Below are positions 32,211-44,656 of a stretch of DNA of 64,000 nucleotides, piece after piece. Where the stretch lies: contig CM077833.1 of NCBI GenBank assembly GCA_039720395.1, positions 2,998,797-3,062,796 on the forward strand, written 5' to 3'. A model generated the notes under the pieces. The model saw only the letters and a program-made list of their open reading frames with translations. It ran no database searches and had not been told where the DNA came from. Every line of letters starts with the position of its first letter. Positions within the stretch are counted from its first letter, which is position 1. The DNA is from Liquidambar formosana. Its lineage: Eukaryota > Streptophyta > Magnoliopsida > Saxifragales > Altingiaceae. The translations under genes were made by a program, and so were the position numbers.

Positions 32211-32662
32211 AAAGGAAAAAATAAAACGCCCAAACGTGGCTCCTGACAACCAAATGAAAGCTGACGAAGGTAATTACATTACATTAAACAGTTTATTAGC
32301 CTTATCGAATTGAGTTTGATAGTGCTTAAGCTTGGCTTGTTAAGCAATTGAGCTCGGAACTTGAGCTAGTGCTTGGCTCCTTGGAGCTTGTTGAGGCATG
32401 AATGAGCCCAAGAAATGTTTCAAAGGGTGGTACTTGCCTACTTGGGCACATTGGGATAATGGCCAAGTGCTCCATGTCGGCGACTTCGCCCAAGAAGACG
32501 AATAAATCAATAAATTGCGTCTGTACGGATAACCTGTATACTTGTGTCTTCGCAGGCAACCTCAATACGGGCTAACCATAATTTTGGTGAAGATAGTCCT
32601 TTTTACATTTTATATAGATGTAATTTCTAAAAAGCATTTTGGAGGGTCCAGTAGGGATTTTA

Positions 32663-33051
32663 AAGCATCTCCAACAATGCTAGTTAAACATTCTTTTACC
32701 TCAAATAGCCAATCAAACCGTTTAAAAACACGCTCCAATGGGCTCGCTAAAGCCCTTGCTATTTTAACTCTATCTATAGAATGGCAAGCCTTTTCTCAGT
32801 CACTATCTCATTTGGTGCTCAATTTTTCTCACAAAAAACCTGGGAAGACAAACTCGAGGAACGGACGATCTCCTTTGGCTCTCCTCTTCCAAGCCTCCTC
32901 AAGGGACAATCAAACAGTTTAAAAACGTGCTCCAACGGGCTCGCTCAAGCCCTTGCTATTTTTGCTCTATCTATAGTTGCTTGCTAAATGTCTTTTTGCT
33001 AGCTATTTTAGCCAAATTATAGCTAGGACAGTAGCATGGTTGGAGATGCTC
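32663..33051. mobile_element. MITE with GCATCTCCAAC ends, internally duplicated
   Basis: Ends AAGCATCTCCAACAATGCTA and (reversed) GAGCATCTCCAACCATGCTA; the GAGCATCTCCAA terminus is common in plant MITEs. TTA flanks both sides (32660-32662, 33052-33054), the PIF/Harbinger TSD. Inside, about 80 bp containing gtttaaaaac, gctccaa, gggctcgct and agcccttgctattt occurs twice (near 32706-32780 and 32889-32970). Confidence 0.7.
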
Positions 33052-33089
33052 TTAAGACAGGCAGAATCTCTGTTTACTCGAGTGGTTGA

Positions 33090-33640
33090 GAGTTATAGAA
33101 GCTCATGTTCTCAAATGGAGCTAGCTGGTAATTCTACGGCTTTAACCAAGGCGTGCGGTTGGCAGGAGACTATCTGTTTTGGGTTTCTGTTCGGTTCCAC
33201 TCCCTCAGTCTTTGGTCCGAAACTTCTTTGTAAATTGTGATGAAGCGTGGAAGGTGCATGGGCTGGTTTGGGCTGCGTGGGTTTATGGGGCCTGAAGAAA
33301 GTGGCAACGCAAGTTCTTTTTATCTATTCTGAATCATGTCTCCAAACTGAATACATGGCTTGTATCCACACTCTTCAATGGGTAGCAGCCAAGGGTTTTC
33401 AGATCGTTTCTGTTGGTACAGATTCTGAAATTTTGGTAAGACATCTGGCAGGTAATTTGGAAAGTTTTGCTAGCATTATGTCTCTTTTTTGAATTAAAGT
33501 CTGTTATCCTCAAATTTAGAATGTCAATTTTGTAGAGTTTCGCGAGAGGGAAGTCCAGCCGTCAAGGAAGCCCATAATCTAGGAGTTATGGCTAGATGTG
33601 GCTTTCTTAATGTATTTTGGTGCTCCCTGACCTAGCTCCA
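33090..33640 (+). pseudogene. RNase H-like (RVT_3) pseudogene
   Basis: Pieces of a plant RNase H domain of the LINE-associated RVT_3 type are readable in successive frames: VNCDEAWKVHG near 33230, then YMACIHTLQWVAAKGFQIVS with GTDSEILVRHL (33350-33450), then a C-terminal HNLGVMARCGF piece (near 33570-33610). The first catalytic Asp, the Glu of the TEYMA segment and the GTDS Asp are visible. Stops and frameshifts separate the pieces. It may be a LINE 3' end or a decayed host RNase H gene. It lies 1.2 kb beyond the NUF2 stop. Confidence 0.6.
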
Positions 33641-33692
33641 TCTACATCTTGTAATTATGATTTTAATGAATGAAGTTCTACTATTTCCACCA

Positions 33693-34014
33693 ATATATAT
33701 ATGGGTCAGGATTGGGGGATACAAGTTTTAACACAAATTTTGATACAAGTTTTTATAAGTATATCTATGATTCATATTTTGCGAAACCCATAGTTGAATT
33801 AAAAAATTGAGCATGCATGCAAAAAATGAAGTTGATTTGATATTGATTGCTATTCGATCCAAAAACTTATATTTCTATTCAATAAAAATCTCACATTTTA
33901 TGGATGAAGTGGCTCTAAACAATCTAATATTCCAACGATGAGTTTCGTAAAATAAGAATTGTAGATGGATTTATAAAAACTTGTGTTCTCCGACCCTAAT
34001 CCTATATATGTATA
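33693..34014. mobile_element. MITE-like element, about 320 bp
   Basis: Left end tatatatatGGGTCAGGATTG...ACAAGTTTT. The right end reversed is tatataGGATTAGGGTCGGAGAACACAAGTTTT. The imperfect inverted repeats are about 30 bp and both sides are TA-rich. No ORF. Confidence 0.5.
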
Positions 34015-34615
34015 TTGGAAAGTGAAATATCCACTGTTGTGGCTGGGGACATAATTATAATTGTTACAAGAAATGAGTCCCTTATGTTTTTTTTTTAAAA
34101 AACACAATACACATCATCTGGTATGCATTAGCGGTGGATAGGGATGTAATTGGCTCAATTTCGGTTAGCGTGTAAGGAATTTTTGGACTGAACCGATCTC
34201 ATCGGTTTTGCAAAAGTGATACTTGGCCGAAACCACACAGTTTTCTGATCTTCGGTTTGGTTCGGTTGGAGATCAGTTTTTTTGCAAAAGGCTAGTAGAT
34301 CCAAAGAAAATTTTGAATGAAACCATATCAAGCATTTAATACAAAGTCCACACATCAACATACACATATATTATATTATATATGTAACATAGATCAGAAT
34401 AGGGGATGAAAACCAATGATAGCAAAAGTTTGTTCCTTTTACTATAGAAATGATGGTGTAAAGAGAATGAAAATCGATGGTGCTCCCCATCTCAGTCTCT
34501 CTCTTTCTTTCTTTCTGAGATTAGATTAGTTCTAACACAAGACATCGAAACCCCATGATGAATCGACAATGAGGATGGTGAGTTGTGTCACGATCTAAAT
34601 TAATTAAGTCGTGAT

Positions 34616-36097
34616 TGTTGGTCTAAATGGTTTTAGCACCATTGATTTTGATGATAACAATGCATTAGAAGGTCCTAAGGTCTAATGATTTCAAATTAAG
34701 CCTAAGACAGGTAAATACAAAGCTATAGCAAATCAATTGAGTCAAACAAAGGCATAACACAATAAGTGGACATCAAAAAGAATCAACATCAAAGCCAAAA
34801 GAAGATCAAGTGAAGACACATAGGATTTATGTAAGATTGATATCTCTTAATGATCACTTGAGAAATAAGGGCTTTAGGTCCATGCATTAACTTGGTAACA
34901 CTTAAAATGAACCAATTCAATCATGTTTTGAGTCTCTTGACTCGTACATATGATCCCTTAAAAATCAGGTCTTAAGCTCTTTATATTCAATTTCTATTGT
35001 AGAGCTTTGAGACGTCTTAAAGATATTTAAGACGTCTGAAATCTGATTAAGATGTTTGAAACTTTGTTTAAGACGTCTGAATCATGATTAAGACGTCTGA
35101 AACAGGTTTAAGACGTCTGAAGAATGAGGACCAAATCTACACCTTCTCTAGTTTATTAAGACGTCTCAATCAGATGTCTGAATTGGACTTTAAGACGTCT
35201 GAAAGGTGTCTAAGATGTCTGAAATGAAGAGACCTCTAAAATACATCATCTCTGTTTTTTTTAAGACGTGAGATTAAGATGTCTTAAAGAGGTTTAAGAC
35301 ATCTGAAATTAGTTTAAGATGTCTGAATCCTCGTGAACAATGACCTTGAAAAACCTCTATAGAAATCAATTCTCTGGTTTTTTAACACGCCTGAATAAGA
35401 CGTCTTAAACAGAATTAGACGTTTTAAATTTATTTCAGACGTCTGAATCTCTCGAGATTGACACATAACAGCTAGTTTTTCAAACGGTCTTTTGAGCATT
35501 AAATGCCCACCAAACCATCTTTCACAGCATTTATTGCTACAGAACAGTCACTTGGACCCCTTGGGCTATATATACATGAGTTAAACTCATTAATGGGCAT
35601 TCATTGAGCAAAGACAAGATCATTCATTTATAAGCCCTAATTTCACTTGTGAGCATTTATTGAGTTTCAATCAATAGCTGAGTGTGCTTTAATTTTCTGT
35701 GTATCTACTCTTTGAGAGAGCTTTCTTTGAGCACAAAATCAACTCCAAACATCTTGTATTAAAGGGTTGTGTGAACCCTCACTTGTAAGTACTTGAGAAG
35801 TGTGTTTTTGGCTAAGTGTTAGTGTAGAACACTTGATTTGTAAAGGTTTGCTGCTCCACCTTGAAAGAGAGTGATAGTGGATTGGTGAATCCTCAAGTGA
35901 GTTCTTGAAGCGAGGATGTAGGCAGGAGGCCGAACTTCGTTAACATCGTTTGCATTCTCTTTCTCTTAATCTCTTTATTATTGCTCATTCTTATATTCAT
36001 ACTTGTTTGCAATAATCTGATTTTGAGATTGCTATTATTTTTAATTTGGCCCATAACCCTATTCACCCCCCTCTAGGGTTATATATTTGGGACAACA
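34616..36097 (+). mobile_element. Copia (Sirevirus-like) solo LTR, 1482 bp, TSD GTGAT
   Basis: Begins TGTTGGTCTAAATGG and ends CTAGGG...TTTGGGACAACA. Identical GTGAT on both sides (34611-34615, 36098-36102). TATA box CTATATATAC near 35567. From 35009 to 35450 about 15 units of TTAAGACGTCTGAA occur, centred on the palindrome GACGTC. No primer binding site follows, so it is a solo LTR. Related to 40106-41517. Confidence 0.8.
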
Positions 36098-36954
36098 GTG
36101 ATCAATTATAATAAAGCGGATTATTATTTACTAATCATTTGACAAAAAAAGTTGGTGACACACTTTAAAATTTCATTCATTTGTAAAAAAAGTGGGCATG
36201 ACCATTCCGTAAATAAGACATATCATCATAAACATGTCATCCATCCATTTGTGATATCATTTAGTGCATCATATTCCACATTTACACAATCGTACATACA
36301 TAAATTAATTACATTTCTTGATTTATTAAATATAAAACGGCCATTGGCCCAAAATATAAACTAAATTAATACATAATTTTTCATGTGAAAGTACACAAAT
36401 AATTTGAATTATAAAAATTCCAAATAAGTGCCTTTGTGTATAATAGCATAATTCAATCCTTGTGTAATCTAAAAACATTTAAAGAAGAATGTGAGAGTTC
36501 GACAACTCAATAGATACAATTTTCACAAATAAACTAAAGCATGATATAATTAAATCCAAACATTTCATATTAATGACAATATACTAACTGCATATATTAT
36601 TTATCAGAAATACCAGTTATACTCCATAACTTAAAATAAATGCATATGTGACTCCCATGTTCAATTTAATTAATTCCATTAATTACTAAATCCTCCCTAT
36701 GATCCAGGGTCCTCGCTCACGAAATAAGAAGAAACACGGTAAGACGTTCCAACTTGTGACCATAGTAATCTCATGAGGAAACACAATACGGCATATTTAC
36801 TCAGGATCGTAGTAACCTCAATTCGGGACAACATCAAGTAGTCCAAGACTAAGGATAGGAAAATACGACACGATGTCCCATTCTGGGATTGCAATAGTTC
36901 TGACTTCAATAGTCCTCAACATTAATCTATTTATGCATAATTATGCTTACCAGG

Positions 36955-39736
36955 TGTGAACCATGGGTTTTGAACGCCCTTTTTAAAAGAGAGAGTTTAA
37001 ATAAATAAAAATTTGTTTTAAGGTTCACACAAAACAAATAACAAAAACAAGGAGTCTCCACCTCATTTTTAAGGAATAAGGAAAATCATAAAAACAATTT
37101 TAAGAAAAACCTTTTAAAAACTAAACAAATGACTCCAATTTTAGGAAAAACAAGTCTTAACAAAACCAAAGAGAGGATCAGGAGACTAAGTTACGATGTG
37201 GAAAGGTTATGAGAAACATCCCATAGGCACCCACATTACCCTAAAGAGGTCTCTTAATTAATATGGGCTAGTTCAATAACTTTTTAATTAGTCACCATGT
37301 ATATAAGAAACATCCATGCGCATCCACATACATTCATAAAAAAATAAAAGAATAATATGGAAAGTAATAAAGAAAGAATAAAGAATAAGAGAGAAATAAA
37401 CAAAAGAAATAAAAAGAAAATCTAGGCTACTTAGTATCTTAGGGTGGACTTGAATATCAAAAGAGCGCCTACGTACCTTACATATAAAAATGCAAGGATC
37501 AAAGTCCACGTAGTTCAAAAGAGAAGGGGTTATTTCCTTTATAATGAACTATCATAAATCTTAAGTTTCCATTTAATGAAAAAGGAAAGTTTCCAAAAAT
37601 AAGAAGTTTCCAAAAAAGAGAGAAGAAAATAGGAAGTTTCAAAAAAGGGAATTTTGGAGAAAATAGAAAGTTTAGGAAACTGGAAACTTAAGAGTAACCA
37701 TAATTCAATGTAAAGAAAATAACCTAAGAGGGAGAAGGGAACAAATAATAACAAAACTTACCATAATCAAACTTACCATATGCAAATTATCTCAAAATAT
37801 TGAGAAAATACCAAATCATCACCCTATGTATGCCATAGGACAATTGTAATTCTCAAATCAATTATAATCATGCTCAAATCATCATTAGAAGGTCTAAATC
37901 AAATCTGGACAGAATATTAAACAACCCTAAAATATCCTAATAATCATGCTAAAAGCAAAAATTAAAAGGAACACAAAACCCTAATATGCATCTCACATAT
38001 ACTAGACTACCTATCATGCATGAAAATACCAAAAATATGCAAAAAGTGAATTATTATGATGAAAATATCATATAACTACTCAAAACATAGAAAGAAAATC
38101 AAACATGATGCAAAAGATAAGGATTTTAGTTTAAAACATGAAAATGCTTTTTTACGGTGAGCTTTCTTAAGAAAAACTATTTTAAGATAATTTCATGTAA
38201 AAAGTACTCCATATATATGAATGATTTCTCCACATATCCTACATAAAATCTATACCTAAGAATGTAATGAAAAAGATAGTATACTTAAACACACTCTCTA
38301 AAGCACTCATGCATACAAAGACTCACCCTTTAAAAAGGATAATTATCCTCCAAAAGAATAATCATCTATAGACATATGAAAATAAACCCTACACAAGATA
38401 TGTTCTACATGAAAAGTGTCTAAAAACATGCATAAAAGTGAATCATGAAGAGAAAATAATCCTAAAGTTTCAACTAATATGCTACGTAGAACAACCTTAT
38501 TCTAGAGAGAGAATCAATATTATTTCAGCACACAACAAGGAGAACCCTTGCAAACTATCATGCTATTCATATAATATCCATCAATAATCTCAATAATATC
38601 TAATAGACATGATAACTAAGCTAAGTAATAATTCTAAGCATACAGAAAATACTATCTAAGAGAAGGAAGACAAAGAGAGACTTACTTACGAAAGAGGGCC
38701 TTTGCTGAATGCTTCCTTCTTCCCTGGCTTGATATGCTTCTAGTTCTCCTTAAAAAATGCAGTAGAATAGCTCTCTCAAGGTGTATGAGTGTGTGAATAG
38801 CGAGGGTGTGTAAACTTCTAATGTTGAAGGGAGGGTCTTAATTTATAGCTAATCAACCCTAGGATCCAATGGCTGAGATTAATTTACCATAAAATTAATT
38901 TAAGGCTATAATTAATTCACTTGGGTTTTAAGTAACTCAAAGTTACCTAAAAATAAGGATGAAAATACTTTTGGAGCAAGGAAAATCAATTTAGAAGGTC
39001 AAAACTATGCAAAATTGGCAACTGGGCAAAACTGGACACGGGAGCTCGGCTGACCAATTGGGTTGGCCGGTTGGACCGGTTGGCCATCTGGTCACCTGAG
39101 AGCCTTCGTCAGGTCCTTCATCTTATTTCTTATTTTAGACCTTCTTCTTTAAAATGGCCATAACTTGGTCAAATTAACTCTGAATTGAGTGATTCAAAAG
39201 CCAAAATTTCTATATTTCAATGAGTAACAAGTCTAGAATATTCTTAAGACAAAAATCTTCAATCATGGTTAGGTGGCTGGGTTTAATGAGGCAGTTAATA
39301 AAAAATGGTCAATTAACCATAGGTGAAAATTATGGTAAATCAATCCCAAAACCATTCAATCCTTAAATTGATTCTTCAAATTGACTCTTTTTTATCATTA
39401 TAAGCACAATGGAACAATCCGGGATGAGTTTCAAGGTCAATTGGAAAATATACGAGTTAAAAGACGAAATTGCCCTTTAAGTCGCAAAAGTTCTAATTAG
39501 GCATTCGAACCTATCTGGAATTAAACCAAATTACACACATATATCCTGAATGCATCTAGAAATTAAATGCAAATTATAAAATGCAAAAATTAAATAAAAA
39601 TATGCATGGAATAATGGACTACTCACATAAGCTTAAAAGGGCAAAGATATCCTTCAAGGTTTAAAGACTTCTAAACACATTCAAACTTAAACCAATGCTA
39701 ACATGAACTCATAAGGGTGAAAATGGGGTGTCTACA
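36955..39736 (-). mobile_element. Gypsy (Tat-lineage-like) solo LTR, 2.78 kb
   Basis: In minus orientation it begins TGTAGACACCCCATTTTCAC and ends ACCCATGGTTCACA. Flanks CCAGG (36950-36954) and CCATG (39737-39741) match in 4 of 5. TATA-like AGCTATAAAT (minus) near 38845, with CCGGTTGGACCGG palindromes near 39050-39100. Homologous to 41636-43068 and more distantly to 58374-61086. Confidence 0.75.
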
Positions 39737-39868
39737 CCATGATATGAAATGCACCAAATAATGATTTTACCAAAAACCATTTCTATAATATTTCCACAAT
39801 AAACCATATTCTAATAAATCTCATAATATTGCCAATTATAATGAGACGAAACTAACATAATGTGTGAG

Positions 39869-39891
39869 TATATATATATATATATATATAT
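39869..39891. repeat. (TA)n microsatellite
   Basis: About 11 TA units inside the Tekay-like LTR. Confidence 0.85.
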
Positions 39892-40105
39892 CCATTATGA
39901 TTATATCCAAGAAATAATAATTAAGGTTCCACATTCAATCATATAATTCTACTTCTAATACATGAAATTCAATAGATCAAGAATACATTTCTCCACAGTC
40001 ACAAAAGAAGTAAATAAATTTAAACCTAAATATCCACATTCCATAACTCAACATTTTATACCAAAATGTTATTTAATCAAACCCAATAATATTGTCTAAC
40101 GTGAT

Positions 40106-41517
40106 TGTTGGCCTAAATGGTTTCAATCCCATAATTTTGATGATAACAATATATAAGAAAGTCTTAAGTAGTAATAAGTTGTATAGTTGAACTTAAGATA
40201 GGATTGCTTGGCCTTAATATACAAGTAAAAGGCAAATGACTCATCAAAACCATAGAGCATACATGTACATCAAAAAAAAAAAAAAAAAGACTAATTCTCA
40301 CTACAAAGGAAGATCAAGTGAAGACTTATAGTTCTATGTGTGAGAATATTAGGAATTAATGTAACATTGATCCCATTTAATGCTCACTTCTCCTTAAAGG
40401 GCTTTAGGTTCATGCATTAATCCTTTTACATATTAATTGAACCTTGTTGATCATGTTTAGAGTTTTTAGACTCATTGAAATGATCTCCAATAATGTTTGG
40501 AGTTAATTGATTAAAATCAGTGTACGTTGTGTAGATTTTTAAGACATCTGAATTGAGATTAAGACGTTTGAAACTGATTTAAGACGTCTGATTTAAGTTT
40601 ACGACCTCTGATTTATGAGTACCTAAATTAGATCCTCTTTGATATTTTAAGACATCATAATAAGACGTTTGATTTAGGGCATAAGACATCTGAATTACCT
40701 TTAAGATGTTTGAAATAGCTTTATGCCACATGAACAATAACTCTTAAAGACCTGCCTCAGTCCTGTGATTTATTTGTTTTTTGGTTTTTTAAGATGCCTG
40801 AATAAGACGTCTTAAACCAGAATAAGATAGTTGAAATCATTTTTAGACGTCTGAATCTCTTGGGCTGACACATAATGGCTAGTTTTTTAAACAGTCTTTT
40901 GAGCATTAAATGCCTACCAAACTTTGATTCCTGGTATTTATTGAACCGGTCAAATGGTCATATATGACCAATGGGCTATATATACAAGGGTTAAACTCAT
41001 TTATAAGCACCTATTGAATATATAACAAGATCATTCATTACAAGCCCCAATTTTCTTGCGAGCATTCATTGAGATTCAATCATTAGCTGAGTGTGCATTC
41101 AATTGCTGTGTATTTACTCTTTTGAGAAAGCTTCCTTAGCAAAAAAACAAACTCAAATCATCTTGTATTGAAGGGTTGTGAAAACCCCCAATTTGTAGCA
41201 CTTGGAGAGTGCATTTATGCAAATGTTGGTGAAGAACACTTGTGTTTGTAAAGGTTTGATCTCCACCAGCAAGGAGATTGGTATAGTGGATTGGTGAATT
41301 CTCAAACAAACTCTTGAGGTGAAGATGTAGGCGGAAAGGCCAAACCTCATTAATATTGTTTGCAATCCTTCTCTCTTAACCTTCTTATTGATTATCTTAT
41401 TGCTTTTTCTTAGATTTATTTTTACTTGCAATAAACTGATTTTAAGATTGCATTTGATTTCATATTTAGCCGAAAACCCTATTCACCCTCCTCTAGGGTT
41501 GTTTACTTGGGGCAACA
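40106..41517 (+). mobile_element. Copia (Sirevirus-like) solo LTR, 1412 bp
   Basis: Begins TGTTGGCCTAAATGG and ends ACTTGGGGCAACA; homologous along its length to 34616-36097. Flanks GTGAT (40101-40105) and ATGAT (41518-41522) differ at one position. TATA box CTATATATAC near 40977; degenerate AAGACGTCTGAA units at 40540-40860. Confidence 0.75.
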
Positions 41518-41635
41518 ATGATTTTTAATCCTAATATTACAAGAATAGTTGCAATTTATGAAAATTGCACCTACCTTATAATGGACGTAAGAAAATGAAT
41601 TCTTGGTGTTGTGAGAGTGTGGATCCAAGCTTAGG

Positions 41636-43068
41636 TGTAGACACCCCATTTTCATCCCCATGAGATCATGATAGCATTTGGATAGGTTTAGAAGCATTTA
41701 GGAGTCCCTAAGCCTTAAAGGACAATTTTGCCCTTTTAAGCCTTAGGAGAATAGGTCATCAGTGCATGCATATTTTTTACTCTTTGTTGAGTCCCATCAC
41801 TTGCATTTAGTTTCTAGGGTCATTTTAGATATGTGTGTCAAATTTGGTTCAATTCCAAATAGGTTTGGATAGCTAATTAGAACTTTTGCGATTTGAAGGG
41901 CAATTTCGTCTTTTACTTCGTATATTTTCCAATTGACTTCCAAACTTGTTCCGAAGTGTTCCATTGACCTTAGAATGATGAAATGAGCCTAATTGAAGTG
42001 CCAATTTATTTTATTGATAGGTTTGGGATTGGTTCACCACATTACCCTATGCTTAATTGACCTTTTTCGGGTAATCGCCTCACGAAAACCCAGCCACCTG
42101 ACCGTGGTTATGGATTATTGGTTCAAGAATATTCTAGGCTTATTGTACATTGAATACTTGAAATTTTGGCTTTTGAATCACTCAAATCGGAGTTACAATG
42201 AAGAATTTAAGTCCATTTGAAGTTCGAAGTCCAAACCGAGCTAGAATTCCAAAATTTTTGGATTTTTCTCGGGTGACCGGTTGGGTTGAACCGGTTGGAC
42301 CGGTTCACCCCAACCGGTCACCCGCGCGCCTTCGTCCTGATTTTTCTCTTTTTGAGTTTTTGACGAAATGGGACTCTACCACTCTGAATTTCAGCCTTCT
42401 AAAGGACTTCTAAGCCTATTGGGAGGTGGTTTTGAGTTGTTTAACATTCATGGGATTTAATTATTGCCTAGATTGGTTTTATGGTGAATTAATCTCAACC
42501 ATTGGTTCATATGGTTGGTTGGTTATAAATAGAGGCTCATTCATCAGTATAGGGGACTTTTTGGCTTATTTGACACTTCATATTCATAAAAGAGAGAGGG
42601 ACCACGAGTTTGCACACACTCATATCACTTGGAGGAGGCTTTCTACTGCAATTTCAAAGGAGAACTAGAAGGGAATCAAGCCAAAGAGAAGGAAGAACGC
42701 AGCGAAGACCCTTCCTTTGTTGAAGTGATTGAAATAGCCCATATAAATTCAGAGACCCATTTTGGGGCGATGTGGGTGCCTATAGGATGTTTCGTAGAAC
42801 CTTCCCACATCGTAACTTAGTTTCCAAATCCTCTCTTGTTTTGATAGACCTGCTTTTCCTTGATCGGAGTTATGTGGTTTGTTTTCAAAGGCTTTCTTTA
42901 AAAACTGTTTTTATGGTTTTTCTCTTTTCCTAAAAATGAGGTGGCGACTCCTTATTTGTTTTGTTTTTGTGAACTTTTTAAAAACCAGATTTTTATTAAT
43001 TTAAATCTCTACAAGTCTTTTTAAAAGAAGGGTTCTCCTTCCCCCTGGATTGAAACCTGTAGTTTACA
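41636..43068 (+). mobile_element. Gypsy (Tat-lineage-like) solo LTR, 1433 bp, TSD TTAGG
   Basis: Begins TGTAGACACCCCATTTTCAT and ends ACCTGTAGTTTACA. Perfect TSD TTAGG (41631-41635, 43069-43073). TATAAATAG near 42531; ACCGGTTGGACCGGTT palindromes at 42275-42325. About 1.3 kb shorter than its relative at 36955-39736, through a deletion near 42755. Confidence 0.8.
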
Positions 43069-44453
43069 TTAGGATACACATGCAAGCCTCCCAATGCAAG
43101 CCTTACCTTTTAAAATCTAAAGTGAATGACAAAGATGAAGACCTAAGTCCACAAGTGTAGCTAACTCCTCTAAAAATCATGTACAACCTTGAACATGTAT
43201 AAGTGTGATGATCCAACCCAAGAGATGCAAAACCCTAGCTTCCCAAAGTGAGAATGATATGATTCAAGCTTAGAGATAAACAACTATGGCCTTTTAAGGA
43301 TGAGACCTAACCTCTAGATCCATATGCAAGAGCAAAACCAAGCCTAAACCTCACGTTCTCTCTCCTCCAAACACCCACAATTTCTCTTTCTCTTTCTAAC
43401 TTTCTCACTTTATCTTGAGTGAAAACAGTAGATTTGATGTATATAGGTCATATAGGTCATGTTTTAACAAAATATAAGATATTTTTCTAATTTAGTCGAC
43501 TTAATTCCAAAATCAGTCGACTCATTTACCAAATCAGTTAACTCAAATGCCCAAATTGGAATAAATAATTTATGTTTAATTTAGTCAACTGAAGGTGACT
43601 AATAGTCGACTGAATTACTCAGAATACCTCAAAAACATGAAAAATATATGGAAAAACATGTAAATGCAAAATCATAGCATACTCTAACACATGCATCCTC
43701 TAATGATTTTACAAACATCATGTAATTATCCCCAAATTACATCAAGATTATGCAAATACAATGCTCATGCATGAATGAAAACCGAAAAAACTAGATAATA
43801 GTTTAAATCTAGTGATGCTTATTTCCCTTAAGATCATATATTATAAAAATATGGTCATTACAAGCTGTAAGTTAGTGAGGTTTGCTTTTTAAAGGTGAGG
43901 TAGACGGTAACCTTAAAGACTGAAGTGGTGAGGTTTGCGTTTCGATGGTGAGGAGTACGGAGAACTGTGAGGTAGTGACGGTAAGGAGGAATGAGCCACG
44001 ACCAAAGATAGATCATAGTTAAATGGAAAAAAGAAGACTAGGGTTTGGGCAACATTTAGTATATATATGAAGAAGATAAAGCAATGTCTTTTGATATGTA
44101 ATATATATAAAAAAATGCTTTATTTTAATAAATGGTTGGTTCGATTTATTTCGGTCTGTGGTTTGATCAAACCACGACCGAGTTTTTTTTTTTTTTTTTT
44201 TTTTTACATTTTCATAACTGATACATATCGACTTTATCAGAAAACCGGTCAAAATCAATTGGTTAGGTATGGTTTGGGCTAGTTTCACAGTTTTGCATTC
44301 ATCCTTACCAGTAGATTTAGCATTGCTTAAAAAAAGGAAAAAAGAAGACGCGTTTTGGTATTTTTCGAAAGTTAAAAGATCTATATCTATATTGCATACT
44401 ATGGCATTGTGAAGGGTTGGTATCTCACAACTTTAAATACCCAAATAACCTTG

Positions 44454-44512
44454 AGTGAAAAAAAATATTTATTTAGAATTAACTGAAAAAAAATATTTAT
44501 TTAGAATTAACT
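44454..44512. repeat. Tandem duplication, about 28 bp x 2
   Basis: The unit tgaaaaaaaatatttatttagaattaac is directly repeated with almost no change. Confidence 0.85.
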
Positions 44513-44656
44513 AATTAAGGAATAACAAAAGGATGAAATGGTAAGAATACAAAGTAAAAATAATAGTCTCCCACCCTCTCTCCAACACAGTTACACTTCT
44601 CCTTTTTATTCGATATCCAATCGATTTAGTCATTCAAAGCTTTGATCATGTGTGGG

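Larger units (their letters stand above)
34586..43862 (+). mobile_element. Tekay/Del-like gypsy solo LTR hosting four other solo LTRs
   Basis: It starts TGTCACGATCTAAATT and, leaving out the inserts, ends ...ATGGTCATTACA. These match Del/Tekay LTR ends (TGTCACG...GGGTCGTTACA). Flanks AGTTG (34581-34585) and AGCTG (43863-43867) match in 4 of 5 positions. The pieces are 34586-34610, 36098-36954, 39737-40105, 41518-41635 and 43069-43862. Removing the four inserts and one copy of each TSD leaves about 2.15 kb. No internal region is present. Confidence 0.6.
34139..44307. mobile_element. Old hAT-like element split by the solo-LTR stack
   Basis: The left end TAGGGATGTAATTGGCTC and the right end, reversed TAAGGATGAATGCAAAACTG, resemble hAT TAGGGATG/TAGGGGTG termini. 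Both ends are followed by AACCGG/cggttt-rich subterminal sequence. The Tekay-like LTR at 34586-43862 interrupts it. The 8-bp TSD is not convincing. Confidence 0.35.

Noticed and set aside
35009..35450. Regularly spaced AAGACGTCTGAA units that look like a CRISPR array
   Set aside because: Units are degenerate, spacing is irregular, the stretch lies within an LTR that has a TSD, and the genome is a plant's.
36955..39736. Possible full-length element between the copia LTRs 34616-36097 and 40106-41517
   Set aside because: No primer binding site or purine tract next to either LTR, each has its own flanking repeat, and the sequence between is other LTRs.
42426..42820. Overlapping ORFs of 63-80 residues
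   Set aside because: They lie around the TATA/R region of a gypsy solo LTR and match no protein family.
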